Shown here: one piece after another, positions 12,881 through 55,987 of the stretch | Layout of the letters: every line of letters starts with the position of its first letter | Position numbering within the stretch: the first letter of the stretch is position 1 | Source: Acanthococcus lagerstroemiae | Lineage: Eukaryota; Arthropoda; Insecta; Hemiptera; Eriococcidae | DNA length: 64,000 bases | Direction of reading: 5' to 3' | Assembly (NCBI GenBank): GCA_031841125.1 | Contig: CM063110.1 | Location: 51,063,946-51,127,945, forward strand | Translations under genes and position numbers: made by a program | The notes under the pieces: model-generated | The model's database searches: none | The model's input: the letters and a program-made list of their open reading frames with translations, nothing else | What the model was told of the DNA's origin: nothing

Positions 12881-12903
12881 ACTGAACTCGAGACTATTTT
12901 ATC
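12881..12903 (-). promoter_or_regulatory. Possible core promoter of gene A
   Basis: On the minus strand a TATA-like GATAAAATAG (12894-12903) is followed by TCAGT (12881-12885), the arthropod initiator motif, about 245 nt upstream of the gene A ATG. The spacing, about 20 nt, is shorter than the usual 30, so this is only a weak candidate. Confidence 0.2.
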
Positions 12904-13490
12904 GACCGGTTCAAATCATACGGTCTTTCTATTTAGTTTTTTACCCCTTTTTTTTAAGCCAATCTTTCAACTTTTCAAGGTAAAGGGTTCCCTTGTTATG
13001 GTAATGAAATGTATGTATAACAAAACCTAAAGTTCGTTTATCTGATTTTAAGTTCGTAAAACTTGGATATTTTCGTAAACCATGTGAAGTTGATGAATAA
13101 ATAATTAATTAAAAAAGATTTTCCGAATGACATTGAACCGTATAATGTTATAGATGCACAGGGTACAGCACATTTTGAAAATGTTCGCTGGTGGTTGACA
13201 TGAGTCGCTATGGTTCGATGGGGTAACTCGCATACCTAATTTTTTTGTGGTTTTTTTGGTGTTTTTTTTTAGAATGTTATGTCGTATGTCCCTCTCCTTA
13301 AGTAAATTCTACGTACGCTAGTGCAATGTGGTTGGTTAAGAACTTGAATGTAGATCAGTGAAGGATATTTTTTTTTGACAGAAATAAAAGTTGAAAAACC
13401 TTTTAAAGCCGAAAAATTGCTGGGCCGATACTGCAGGAAATGCTCGCGGCTATTTCTATAATGAACAAAACGAGTATGCCGAAAGGTATT

Positions 13491-13496
13491 TTTATT
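13491..13496 (-). terminator. Poly(A) signal of gene B
   Basis: AATAAA on the minus strand about 30 nt after the TGA of gene B. It is the first canonical hexamer downstream and would give a very short 3' UTR. Other A/T-rich hexamers occur in this region, so usage is inferred. Confidence 0.5.
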
Positions 13497-13525
13497 ATAA
13501 AAATACAAACCGACGATATAATGTA

Positions 13526-44815
<31,290 letters not shown>

Positions 44816-45420
44816 TTTGACTAATGAATTGAAATACTGTGTGAAATGATTGAAATGAAAATCACAACTTTTCACTTCCGAAACCGCGGAGCTCGAGGTA
44901 TTAAAATAATTTTCGAGTATCGAATACGTAGGGAGAAGCTGCGCGATTATTTTTCGCGCCGGAATTGCCGGGAAACTTCCTCAGGCGCTGGAACCTACAG
45001 GAATGTGACTGGTAAATACCTACTCGTCATCCAGCCTAAAGTTACTCTGTCGATGTGTCCGATACCTCTCAATTTATTGACCTTCTATTTCCTTGCGACA
45101 AGTTGTCTGACTAACTTTTTTTTTTTTGTAATGCATCGTATTGGTGTATTTTAATTTTATCAAGTTTAGTTGTTTTTTTTTTCTTCAATTTTTATTATTA
45201 TAATTATTATTAAATGTATATGTCTATTACTAGGAAAATGAAAAAACAAAGGAAAAATTACCAGCACACCGTTACAATTATTTTCTGGTGTTGCGCTGTT
45301 TTTTCCCCGAAATTTACAGTTCTTATCAGCTAATTTTACCGTATTACACGTTTTATATATTACATATATATTTTTTACATATCGTTCTCATTAGCACGTA
45401 AAAATATTCTAGAACATTAA
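44816..45420. other. Upstream region of gene B
   Basis: Should contain the promoter and 5' UTR of gene B. G/C-rich words occur at 44880-44990, then A/T-rich DNA. I could not pick a convincing TATA or initiator. No coding region. Confidence 0.45.
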
Positions 45421-48400
45421 TTTTTTTTATTTATTTATTATTACCAGACATTTAATGCCTATTGGCTATAATCCCGACAGTGGGTAGAATTTATAAAATT
45501 TCATCTAATTTAGAATGTTCGATAAAATGAGCTAGATCTACAATATATTCGATTCCAAGGCTGGTGGATAATGATTGGCTCCGATGTGGTTGATGGGTGA
45601 TGCATTCGTGTATGATATGATGGACCGTAAGAGGGGTGTCACAGGCCATGCACCGGGGAGGGGGTTGCCGTGATAGTATCTATTCATGGGTAGCGCGAGT
45701 GTGTCCAAGTAGTATCCGATTAATCGTAGTTTCCAGCTTGCGAGATTGATTGGATATGGTACTAATTGATTTGGTCCAGTCACGAACGTCGTCCTTGAAG
45801 CGGCGAAGTTTGTTAGTAGTCTGGTTCCATTCCCTTAGCCATGCTGAGTTTAGGAGACTGCGCAGAAGATCTTTTAGGTCGGGAGGGTTGATCAATGGTA
45901 TATTTGTGTCAGTGCTGGATTTGGTGGCTTTATCTGTGACTTCGTGAGCAATGATTTCACAGTGGCTGGGGATCCATACAAACAGGATTTCATTTGTTTG
46001 TCAAAGATGATGTATAGTGTTCTAGACTTGTGTTGCCATAGAGTCTGGTTCTGAGAGTTGATTGGCTTGAAGTTTACGTAGGGACACTTGTCAGTCAGAA
46101 AAGAGTAGGTACTTGGAACGGGTTGCCGTAGGAAGATGTAGAAGGCATTGGTGTATAGCTGCCATTTTTATTGTGTTGATGTTTGTGTTGGTGGGGAACT
46201 GGAATACTGATAACATGGTGTCGATTAAGTAGACTCCAGTGGCTCGATCGGGTGCTTTCGCTCCATCAGTGAAGCGGCAGACATGGTCGGTGAACTGGTT
46301 TAGAATCTTATCAAATTCATTTTGGATATCTTCACAAGTTACTGATTTAAATTGTGGATGGGTGAAATTCCATAGGATACGGGTAGGATTGGATTCCCAT
46401 GGAGGAGTAGGTGGAGGCATGTACTGGAGTATATTACAGGGACGAATACCCATATAGAAATGCTCATCGAGGGATTGCAGAATTATTAGGAAGCTTTTTG
46501 TGTTTTTTTTTGTGGGTGGAGTTCGGGAGTTTGGAGATAGAATGGATAGCGTGATTTGCAGTGAGGAGTTTACGACGGTATGCAAGAGGAGGAATTCCAG
46601 AGAGTGGCTGGAGGCTAGGGATTGGTGATGTGGGAAATGCCCTGAGAGCAAGTCGTAAGCCGGCGTTTTGGATGGGTTCCAGGGTTTGAAGCAGGCGATG
46701 CGATGCGGAGTTGTATACTGAGGAGCCGTAATCCAGCTTGGAGTGAATCAGAGTTTTGTAGATGTTGAGTAGTTTTGTCGATGAAGGACCGAAGTTTCTG
46801 TTGTTCAATAATTTGAGAATGTTAGCGAAACTAAACATTTCTTTTTTAACGTTAGAATATGGGTTTTCCAGGTGAGGCGGTGGTCGAAAATTAAGCCGAG
46901 GAATTTGGCGTCCGTGTTGATTTGTAGTGGGGTGTTATTCAATGTAGATTAATATTAGGTTGCGTGTGTTTCTTCGTGAAAATAACGCACTTGGTTTTGT
47001 AAGCCGAGAAACGAAGGCCGGTTGTGTTACTCCATTCTTGAAGTCCATCAAGGCATAGTTGGAGGATTCTCTGAGCAAAGCTATGGTTCCCAGTTTGGAG
47101 AGTGATGTTTAAATCGTCAGCAAAGAGGCGGGCTTTGATAGGTGCTGGAATATGATCGATGATGTTATTGATGAGGAGCAGAAAACAGTAGACGCTTAGA
47201 ACGCTTCCTTGGGGGACGCCATTGTCGAGTGTTTGTTTTGGTGATAGTGTTTCTCCTATTCGGACTTGGATAGAGCGGTTTTGGAGAAAGTTGTTAATGA
47301 ATTGTACGAAGTGACCGCGAAGGCCAGATTCGACGAGTTTGTTGACGATGCCTCTCTTCCAGGCCATGTCATAAGCCTTCTCAGTGTCGAAGAATATAGA
47401 TACTAGGTATTGTTTTTGTTGAAATGCTGACTGGATGTTTTGTTGGAGGTCGGACAGATGAGTAAGCGTGCTGTGATCTCGCATGAAACCGCACTGGGAG
47501 GGTGATAGGACATTGAGTTTCTTCAATGACCACAGTAGTTTCTTGGCAATGATTTTCTCCAAGACTTTGCATGGGACGCAGGTGAGCGCTATTGGTCTGA
47601 AGGATGAGGTAAGATGGCGATCTTTAGCAGGTTTCAAAATTGGAATTACAACTGCTGTTGACCAAATAGACGGGAAACAGTTCTCTTGCCATATTTTGTT
47701 GTAGATCAGTAGTAGTTTGTTTTTCATTTCTGGTGGGAGGTGGCGGAGGAAGGCGGCCGTTATGTCATCTGGACCTGGTGCCGTGTTTTTGACGTAGTGG
47801 CTGAGAGCAAGGTTCAGTTCTTCTTCTGTTATGGGTTGGTTTGGTCCTCCTGATTGTCGCTGGCAATGTTGGGAGGGGTTGCTTCTTCAGTGGTCTTAAG
47901 TTTGAGGAATTCTTCAGAGTAGGACTGATCCGAAGAGACAGTGGCAAAGGCTTCAGCAAGTAGAGCGGATGTAGTCACTGGGTCATAAGAGTAGCCATTG
48001 TTGGTTTCCAAAGTGATGGTTGGGGTGGAGGTCTTGTTCTGTTCAGAATTTGGATTTTGCGCCACATTGTTGATGGCTTGGTGTCGCTGTTGGTGTTTTC
48101 AAGGAATAGGTTCCAACTATTCCGTTTGCTAATGCGTAGTGATCGACGGGCTTGGGCGCGTCGGAGGCGGAATATTTTAAGATCTTGGGGGGAGTTAGTT
48201 GTGCGGAACTTCAGAGTGCGGAGTTGCGTAGTTTTATAGCCATTTTCAGTTCGTCATTCCACCAGGGTACATTTCTGGGTTTGGAGGAGTTGCTGGTTCT
48301 AGGGATGGATTTCATAGCGGCTTTAATGATATGTTGGTTCAGGTTTGAGATCATAGTATCGATGTCAGTGTTTGGATCGTTGTTGTATGGTGTGCTGCAT

Positions 48401-48640
48401 AGTTTTCTGAAGGTGCTCCAGTCTGCTTTCTTGATGTTCCATTTTAGTGGTCGCAGAAAGGTTTGGCTGTTTAAATCGGGGGATGGGATCTGGAAGAAGA
48501 TTGTGTAGTGATCGCTACTGCAAAGATCTGTGTGTGTGCTCCATGAGAAAATGTGTCCCACTTCTGTGCTAGTTATGATAAGGTCGATTGCTGAAGTGGT
48601 TCCATTGAAGGAGTTGAATCGAGTTGGTTGTCCGGAGTTG
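45421..48640 (-). mobile_element. I-like (Nimb/I-type) LINE with RNase H, 5'-truncated
   Basis: Read on minus: end of endonuclease and linker (STHTDLCSSDHYTIFFQIPS, VPWWNDELKMAIKLRNSAL; 48211-48561), then RT in a 262-codon frame (46939-47727) with FRPIALTCVPCKVLEKIIAK, LSPSQCGFMRDHSTLTHL, FFDTEKAYDMAWKRGI, GVPQGSVLSVYCFLLLINNI and an intact FADD. After it come the thumb region with LDYGSSVYNSA, RNase H pieces (RFTDGAKAPDRATGVYLID) and the C-terminal Cys/His knuckle (CMACDTPLTVHHIIHECI). It ends in a (AATA)n-type tail at about 45430. Frameshifts break the ORF. It lies between genes C and B. Confidence 0.85.
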
Positions 48641-49400
48641 AGGAGGCATATGTTATTATTTCTATTGTTTTTACTTATAACTATGTCTCTCTCATCCTTT
48701 ATGGCAAAAAGTTTCCTTATATTTTCGTAATTCTTACACTTGAGTATAGTATGCTATGGACTGTCGCTTTCCTCTCCACAATCTTGACAATTTCTAGAGT
48801 TCAGTACTTTATATTTTTCAAGGTAAGATTCAAAATTCCCAGGTCCTGTTAGAGCTTGGGCGATGTAGAAGTTTGTTTTCCAGTTTTTGTTTTTGTATAC
48901 ATATCTTACATCAGGTACTACTTTGTAAGTGTGCATGCCTATTGCTGCATTTTCGTACTCTTCTTGCCATCTTTCAACTGCTTTCTGCGTTATTTCCTGA
49001 ATTCCATTTCTCAGTTTAGACCTCTCCATATTTTCATCATTCCTCGTCAATTCCCTAATTTCATTTCTACATTCAATTTTGATATTGATCGGAGGTTCAC
49101 CAGTAATACACACAGTATATGGCTGAGAAGCTAATCATTCTATAACCCGGAGCGATGTTTATAAGTAATTTGCGCTGAAATGATTTTAAGTCATTTACTT
49201 GTATTTGAGTTAGCTTTGGAAAATATGCTAGTGAGCAGTACGACATTATCGAATTGTAGGTATATGGCCTCCGTATTGTAGGATTTAGCTTTTTGGATTG
49301 TTTGACTGTTGTGGCAGGTATATTCAGCTTTTCCACTTCAGGTTTCATTGACTTGAGATGGTCTTCATCTGCGAAGTTCATTATGATCGTTGATTTGTTC
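48640..49400 (-). mobile_element. R1-like LINE tail fragment
   Basis: Minus frames: LAYFPKLTQIQVNDLKSFQR, KLLINIAPGYRMISFSAIY, then ERWQEEYENAAIGMHTYKVV and IAQALTGPGNFESYLEKYKV, with a Cys/His knuckle CQDCGEES...HTILKC. This order (RT end, W..EY, Q.LTG.G.F..YL, C..C.H.C) is typical of the C-terminal end of R1-type LINEs. One stop falls inside the knuckle. It joins directly to the I-like element at about 48640. Confidence 0.7.
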
Positions 49401-49539
49401 TAGATGTACGGTGTCTTTGCTAGCTTGATTTTTTTCCCTTTAACCTTATATTCTTTTGAATTTCTTCGTACGTGACTGCTGAATCTCTCGTGTTAGAATA
49501 ATACGATGTTTAAAAAATGATTTTGAAAATACATACCTT

Positions 49540-50605
49540 TATTGACATAGCGACATTATTACGTGAAATTTTACCAAAAGACAATAATATGAACTTCAAA
49601 ATCTTATGGACTCGGTTGGTAGACCGTTCGGTTACATTTTTTATAACTGAGTGGAGACATCAGCGTTGCCAGATGGAGAGCGCAAAAAGGAACCAAATTC
49701 CTAATTTTCTTCGGACCAAAAATGGAAAAAAAAAAAGAAGACCAAATGGAGTTTTTTGGCGTAAAAGGGCTAAAGTAGTGAGTTTCAGCATCTCTTATGG
49801 CAAGGTATTAGTGTTACCGAAAGAGGTGTGCTAAAGGCACAAAAGAATAGTTAATTTTTGGACTCTGTAATGTTAATGACGCTAGTAAGAGTCTCAGCTG
49901 GTGGCTGAATACTGCGGTTTGTTAGCCATGCAGCTCAAACTTTCATTTGCAGGATGTTTTGAAAAAAGGTGGGATTTGGATGCACAAAATTTTATACGAC
50001 AAAATTCTGTGAATACCTGACCTTCTCTTTTAGTTTACTAAGATGTTGCCTCCTAAGTCCAGATAATGAAGCGGACCAATGATGAAAAGACCAAAAACAG
50101 TAGAAGAACCAAAAAAAGGGCCAAATTCTGCAAAAATAGTGGTGGACCGAATCTGGCAACCATAGACCTTATAGTTAATGTAGACTGCGTTTAGTGATGA
50201 GAAGTACTTGGCGTACATATGGAGATTATTTTCTTTTAAAATAATTATAGACCTAAAGGAAAATAATTGTGAAACATGGGATGAAAATACATTATAATGA
50301 TAAAATTCCTTTTAGCCGAGTAGCCACTCCACTGATTCTCCATATGTATGCCAAGTACTTCTTATCACTAAGCGCAGTCTATAACTATAAGGTCTATGCT
50401 GGCAACGCTGGACGCAATTTGAAGTTTTTTCTTTTGTCACATGTAAGATGTAAATTTTAAAAATTCTGGGTATAAAGACATACCTTTACTGAAATAAGAT
50501 GAAAGGCAACTTTCGGCATTATTACGCGAAATTTTACCAAAACACGATATGAACTTTGAAATCTTATACGCTCGGTTGGTACGCCGTTCGGTTATACGTT
50601 TTAAA
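49540..50605. repeat. Direct repeats flanking an inverted repeat
   Basis: Two direct copies: 49537-49656 and 50481-50612, sharing GAAATTTTACCAAAA, CTCGGTTGGTA and CCGTTCGGTTA. Between them lie inverted arms 50151-50223 and 50337-50407 (CATAGACCTTATAGTTA, GAAGTACTTGGC), about 85 percent identical. The whole may be one non-autonomous element with terminal direct repeats; no coding region. Confidence 0.6.
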
Positions 50606-51267
50606 ACTGAGTGGAGGCTCACTCACAAAAGGTCATAACTACAACTTCCGGGCTCTGATTATGTCATTATGTCGTACCAGCTGAAATTTTTTTTTGTGCG
50701 AGAGGAGAGGGAGAGAAACAAATCTGGTCTTTAATACATAAATTTACTTATCTTACACCATCATGATCGGATGACCCAATTTCAGACCGATCTGTGATTG
50801 GGTCAAATGAGATCAAATTTCACGTGAATATATATGAAATTAGTTGTACTAGATTGTAAAATTTGCGACACATGTTAATACATTCCAATAAGAAATACAC
50901 AGGAGAGCTGTATACATTTTTACTCTACTGGGGTGGCAAAGAAAGCAGAAAGCCACAGAAGGTCTGTGCTTTTTGTTGGAAGGAGAGAGGAAGGTCAAAT
51001 TTGTCTTTATGTCCTTAGTGAAGAAGACTTTAAAAAGGACATAATGAAGCATATTGAGGTATAAAGACAAAATAAAGACTGAATAATTGTTACATATTGA
51101 GACAGAATAAGACCTAGTAGTTGATTACATCGTGATGTCCCACCAAATGGATTTTTTCCATAGGAAGTGTAGGCTGAGGACGGGGAAAGAAAAACATAAT
51201 AAAACGTGATGAAGACATGAGAAATACACGTAGATAAACCCCTATGAAGACGTTAGCAGACATAATA

Positions 51268-51516
51268 GGACGCTGTTCAACAAAAGGGAACCAACTAACA
51301 TTTGTAAACAAAATGAGTTATTAGTATCGTTGGAAAGAGCGTAAAACGTAGAATTTTTCAAAATTGGGCCCTCGATTCAAAAATGTGTACTCACATTGAA
51401 AAAAGCTTATCAGTAAACGCAGTGCCATATAGTTTCTACATGGTTCTTGAACTTCGAATCACGTGTTCTCAAAAAGCGGATTTTGCTAGTTGGTTCCCTT
51501 TTGTTGAACAGCGTCC
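51268..51516 (+). mobile_element. MITE with 30-bp inverted ends, copy 2
   Basis: The inverted ends are identical over 30 bp, beginning GGACGCTGTTCAACAAAAGG on each strand. The 249-bp element is a second copy of the family seen at 9535-9776, here on the other strand. The perfect ends suggest it moved more recently than copy 1. No coding capacity. Confidence 0.75.
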
Positions 51517-54500
51517 AATTAAACCCTATCTTTTTTCTCTCGTGAAATTGCCAATTTAAGATTGTAAACTTTAGCAGCAAAATCAATACAACGTCACATA
51601 TTTTTAAAACATTTCTGTGTTATTGAAGTTTAGATATTCACTATTCAGTATAATTTTTTCCTCGTAGATTTGTGAAATCATCCATATTGGAGTTGGTTAT
51701 ATTTCCAACAATTGCAATGGAACCAATAAGTTGCTTGGACAAAAAATGTGTTATAATTTTCTCTTCTGCTTGTCAGTTCAATTTGTCAGCTCGAAATCGC
51801 TAAATTGCCAAATTCAGCTTCAGTTTTTTAGTGAAAGGGAAGCTCCTAGTTCGCTACCGCTGGTTGTCGTCCGTATTTACGTAAGGGGACTCTTTGAATT
51901 CACTGAATATCGAAGATCGTTTCCGGTCAGAAAGAAAAGCAGTGATGTGGGTTTAGTTAGATCTGAACTCAATGGGAAAATACGTATAGGAAAATTATTT
52001 TCTGTTATACTGTGGAGCTTCAATGCTCACTCATATTCTCCGAATTAGAGAACCGCACGGGTAAGCCCGGGAAAGTCGTTATTTTTTAATTAAATTCTGC
52101 AAATCTTGTTTGTTTACTAATTATTTTACTTTGTTTGGAACGAAATAATTATTTAGATTTGATCTTAACGATTTAAACATGGGGAGGGGGGTGTAAAAGT
52201 GAAAAGGAAATTGCATTTTAGCCACATTAAATGTATGTACATATCTAGTATAATTACTGCAGATTATTTCCTTCCTGTGAGCAACCTAAAGCTACTTGGA
52301 ACTCGTAGAGTGAAGAACCTACCTTCTTATTTATTCGGAGAAAAGTAATCGATAAATGAGTTAGAGCAGGTGAGCAGGTATTTCCTTTATTAATCATCAA
52401 TGGGGGGAAAAAAACTATACTACGCAATTTTTTTGGAAATTGTTTAGAATTTTAAACCTGTTTGAAATACTGTATGTGACCAACGTACTTCACAGCGACG
52501 TTCGTACCTCGAGAATTTTTTTTTCTCTGAAACCGGTTTTCATTCTCGATTCTTCACCGGATGACGGTCATGGATCGTACACCTGCACCGGCAACGGTTT
52601 ATATTTTTAAACCTAAGCTAATGTTTCTGGTAGGGTGGAACAAAAAAAAATTTGAATTACTGATGATTAACATCTAGATACAAAGACAGCGTGTAAAAAA
52701 TTTCGTTAAAAAAATGTTAGGTATCCTTGGTTTTCACCGAAGGAGTTCATAGTTTGACATTAGTAACTTCCATTAAAATGTTTTAGGTTTTAAAAAGAAC
52801 GAAGAGTAAATAGAAATATTATAGCTTAAAAATGTGGTTCGATTAAGAGAATTTGTTCTAATTGGCGTGCCAGTAAATATCTGCAGGGAATTTCATAAAA
52901 ATACAAACTAAAAGAGATTGAGAGGTCAGTTACGTATGTAACTAGGTTGCAATTTTGTTATTCGACTATTGAACCCTTCGAAAAATTATTTTTTTATTTT
53001 TCGCCCTAATGCATAAATGTTACTGAGAAGTAATTATACAGATGCGTGCAGCGGTGACATATGCATATACTGATAGGGTTAAGTGATGAAAAAAAAAAAG
53101 TGTTTTCTTCTAAAAATTCGTATTGTACCTACCTGTCTGCTATTCCAAGCCGGGGTAATTGGGAAAGCCCGCTCGCATTCCCCCCCCCCCCAAACTGTTG
53201 TTATGAAATTCAGGTAACGAGGTTTTGTTTCCTGAATCTTCTGCTTAAATTCTTCTGTATAAATTGGGAAGCTGTAAATTACGTGTTCCAGTAAAAAAGT
53301 CCAGGAACTGGGATATGAATTTACGAAAAAATATCAAAGAAACTTGGTCAATGCAGTTCTGTTTCTCACTGATTTTGAATACACTCAAAATTGGTCCGGG
53401 ACACCGCACTCCCTATTCCGGAAATGCCCCGAATGGGCCTGTGTCAGAATAGGGGGGATTTGAACACAATCAAGCAAAAAGTTGTTTAATTTTACAAGTA
53501 AATAGTACGGCAAACTTTTGAGAAACCAAAAGTTCGGGTTATTTCTTGTTTTTATTGGCAAGGTTCCAATAACGTAGGCTCACTTTCAAAATCCAATTTC
53601 ATTCCCCCCCCCCCAAAAAAAAAAAATGAGTAATTTCCAATTAGACCTTATGCAAGAGCTTCCCAAAGGCGTTTTGTCCGATAAGACATGATGTATGTGG
53701 AAAAATAGTCAAAAATCGAGAAAAGTATGTGAGCGATTTATTCCTACTCGTTTCTGATTGCTGAGTTCAAATTTGTCCAAATTTGGCGATGGCGCTCCGT
53801 TGCTGGGATCCCTCAAAAGTAAAAGTTGCCATTTCCATTAAATTCTCGTACGTTTATCAAAATACGGAAAAATTTTCCAAAATTGAAAAAACTGAGTGAC
53901 CATTTATCGCTGTTTATACCCCTCCGGCCGCTGATGTGATACTCGAAAGGGTAGTTTTCGAGGCCGAGGTGAGATGTCTCAGGGGCCACTCTGGCATGTG
54001 TGCATCCTCATACGTCCCACCGCACCATTATCCCTCTTTATAATTGGCTGACAAGTTAAAATTTGTTTTTTAAATTTGGTGGTGAGGCTCCTTCGTTGAC
54101 ATCAGATATGCCCAAAAATTAAGATAGAATTTTTCAGAAAATGACGCCAGTTCAATTTCAAGGCTCGATTTGACTGTGTTCTGAAAAGGTGAGTTTCCGC
54201 TGTCCTTGTGCACAAGCTGTGCAAAAAATTTTTGTTCGAAGAAAAAAATTGATCTTCGTGCGGAAAAATTTTGATAAATCGAAAATATCGAGTTATATAC
54301 GTATTGTACTCATGTTTCCTGAGCTCAGACTGATTATCCAAATTGGGGGGTGGAGGGTGGAGGGGGATGAAGCTTCCTTGTTCTGGGATACGCTCAAAAT
54401 ATAAGCCATAATTTGTAAAATAATGATGCTAGATCAGTTTCAACGCAGGGATATGAATTTGTCTTAGAAGATTAAAGTCATTTTTACTACTTACTGGTTT

Positions 54501-54535
54501 ATGAACTATAATTTATATTTAAGAATGGAATTCTA
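51517..54535. other. Intergenic DNA, no gene seen
   Basis: A/T-rich DNA with oligo-C runs at 53180 and 53605. The 105-codon plus frame at 51731-52048 shows no known domain. Words such as GGCGATGGCGCTCCGTTGCT (53790) look like a dispersed repeat also present at 36.4 kb. Confidence 0.4.
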
Positions 54536-54660
54536 TTTTTTTTTTTTTTTTTTAATTTAGCGAGGGACTTTCGCCTGTAGGCCATGGCCTCGGTACATCT
54601 TAAGTTTAGTTACATATATATTATTTCAAACTTAATTCTGCGGTGTTGGGAATAATCTAA
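54536..54660 (-). mobile_element. Poly-A-tailed retroelement end
   Basis: An 18-T run on plus (a poly-A tail on minus) is followed by TTAGCGAGGGACTTTCGCCT and GTAGGCCATGGCCTCGGTAC, which stands out in G/C content. This suggests a LINE or SINE 3' end on minus. The upstream limit is unknown. Confidence 0.4.
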
Positions 54661-55920
54661 AAGCTACACGGTGCCGCCGACAGTTGCTCGTCTGTTGGAG
54701 GAAACCAAAACATAGATGAAGCAGGAAATAAATACGTAAATTATTACTAGTCTCTAACATTTAGCGCCTCTTCTTTTTATCACAGTCAATCAAATTAGGT
54801 AATGGTTAAAATTTAAAAATACAAATTTATTAGGACAAATTCTCGCGACTATCAGGCTTTTGATGATGTATGGGTATCTTTTATTTCCCAATTAATCCCG
54901 ATAATCGAGCTTCTCCTCTACAACATTGTAGTCAAACACTTTAGGTATAAAATTATGGGCAACTCACATTTGTCGGATGTTGGATTTGAATTGAAGAGCT
55001 GACTTCCAAAATGCCCTCAGTCCAAAACACAGAATTTTGGGAATTTAAAAAAAAAAAAAAAAAAAAAAGTGCAACTCAGGTCCCATGTACTATTATAGTC
55101 GTATCAATGCTTTGAACATATATATCGATGCCGGTTTCAAAAAGAGACAAGAAAAAACCCTATAAAATTTCAAATCAATCGGAGAATAGAAGTGCCTCGA
55201 GCACACTCTCCCATTCTTATAAGAAGATACACAGTGATTTTTTTATTCAATTTTTTTATTTCTTGGCCAATAACGCCTTTAAAAATGAATTTTAAGAGAT
55301 TTGGAAAGTTCAGTCAATATTGATCAAATGCGAAGTAGTTTGATTTTCCAATATGAGTTATTGATGCTAAAGAGTGCCCTCAGAAGATGAGAAGGAATGA
55401 CGAAAAATTAAGATTCGTGGTAGAGATGATCGATTACAGGTTGCAGCTGAGTTGTAGAGAAATCAGGTTTCCAAGACTGTCTGGTAGTGTTAAATGGTGT
55501 CTGATGGTCCCCTCCATATTTTTGTAAATTGCAAAGTCGCAGATTTTTTCCCAATAAATTTTTAAAATAATTTATTAATTTCAAAATACGGAGTAGAAAC
55601 ACAAAGTTATAATTATAAACGATAAGACCATTCGCGACTTCTGTGACCGCAGAACAGGAGGACCCCGAGACATGAAGTCTTGTTGCTGTTACCTAACTCT
55701 CCCCTACATTATAAAACATAATGAAGCTTCGCGCGTTAGCAGTTAGCTGGCTTTGAAATGCCTTTTGATCACTATTTGCCACTCGATATTGTCTTCCTTG
55801 TGAGTGTACCATTTATAGTTGTATCGATAGTCACATTCTACGCTTCAAAAAATGTTACATCACTTCTTTTAACAGTTCAAAAAGGAAAAGAAAAGGCATG
55901 AAGTATTTGTGGCTATAAGC
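54661..55920. other. Intergenic DNA downstream of gene C
   Basis: Contains a third copy of the TGACTTCCAAAATGC repeat at about 55001-55140 with an internal poly-A run (55049-55069). No gene seen. Confidence 0.4.
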
Positions 55921-55935
55921 TTTATTGGTTTTATT
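55921..55935 (-). terminator. Poly(A) signal(s) of gene C
   Basis: Two AATAAA hexamers on the minus strand (55930-55935 and 55921-55926), 53 to 67 nt after the TAG of gene C. Either could direct 3' end formation. Confidence 0.5.
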
Positions 55936-55987
55936 TTCAAGCAGCTAATTCGATAAACGGAATCGGATCGATAACACTAAGTCTTAT

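Larger units (their letters stand above)
12638..13525. other. Intergenic spacer between genes B and A
   Basis: Only 888 bp separate the stop of gene B from the ATG of gene A. It must hold the 3' UTR of B and the promoter and 5' UTR of A. I see no coding sequence and no clear transposon in it, only A/T-rich DNA with short homopolymers. Confidence 0.6.

Noticed and set aside
44816..44875. Upstream start (GTG) for gene B
   Set aside because: Not an ATG; the ATG at 44815 directly precedes the membrane anchor.
46239..46457. Plus-strand frames across 45.7-48.9 kb
   Set aside because: They are antisense to the I-like and R1-like LINE coding sequence.
51731..52048. 105-codon plus-strand frame
   Set aside because: No domain similarity and no neighbouring exons that join to it.
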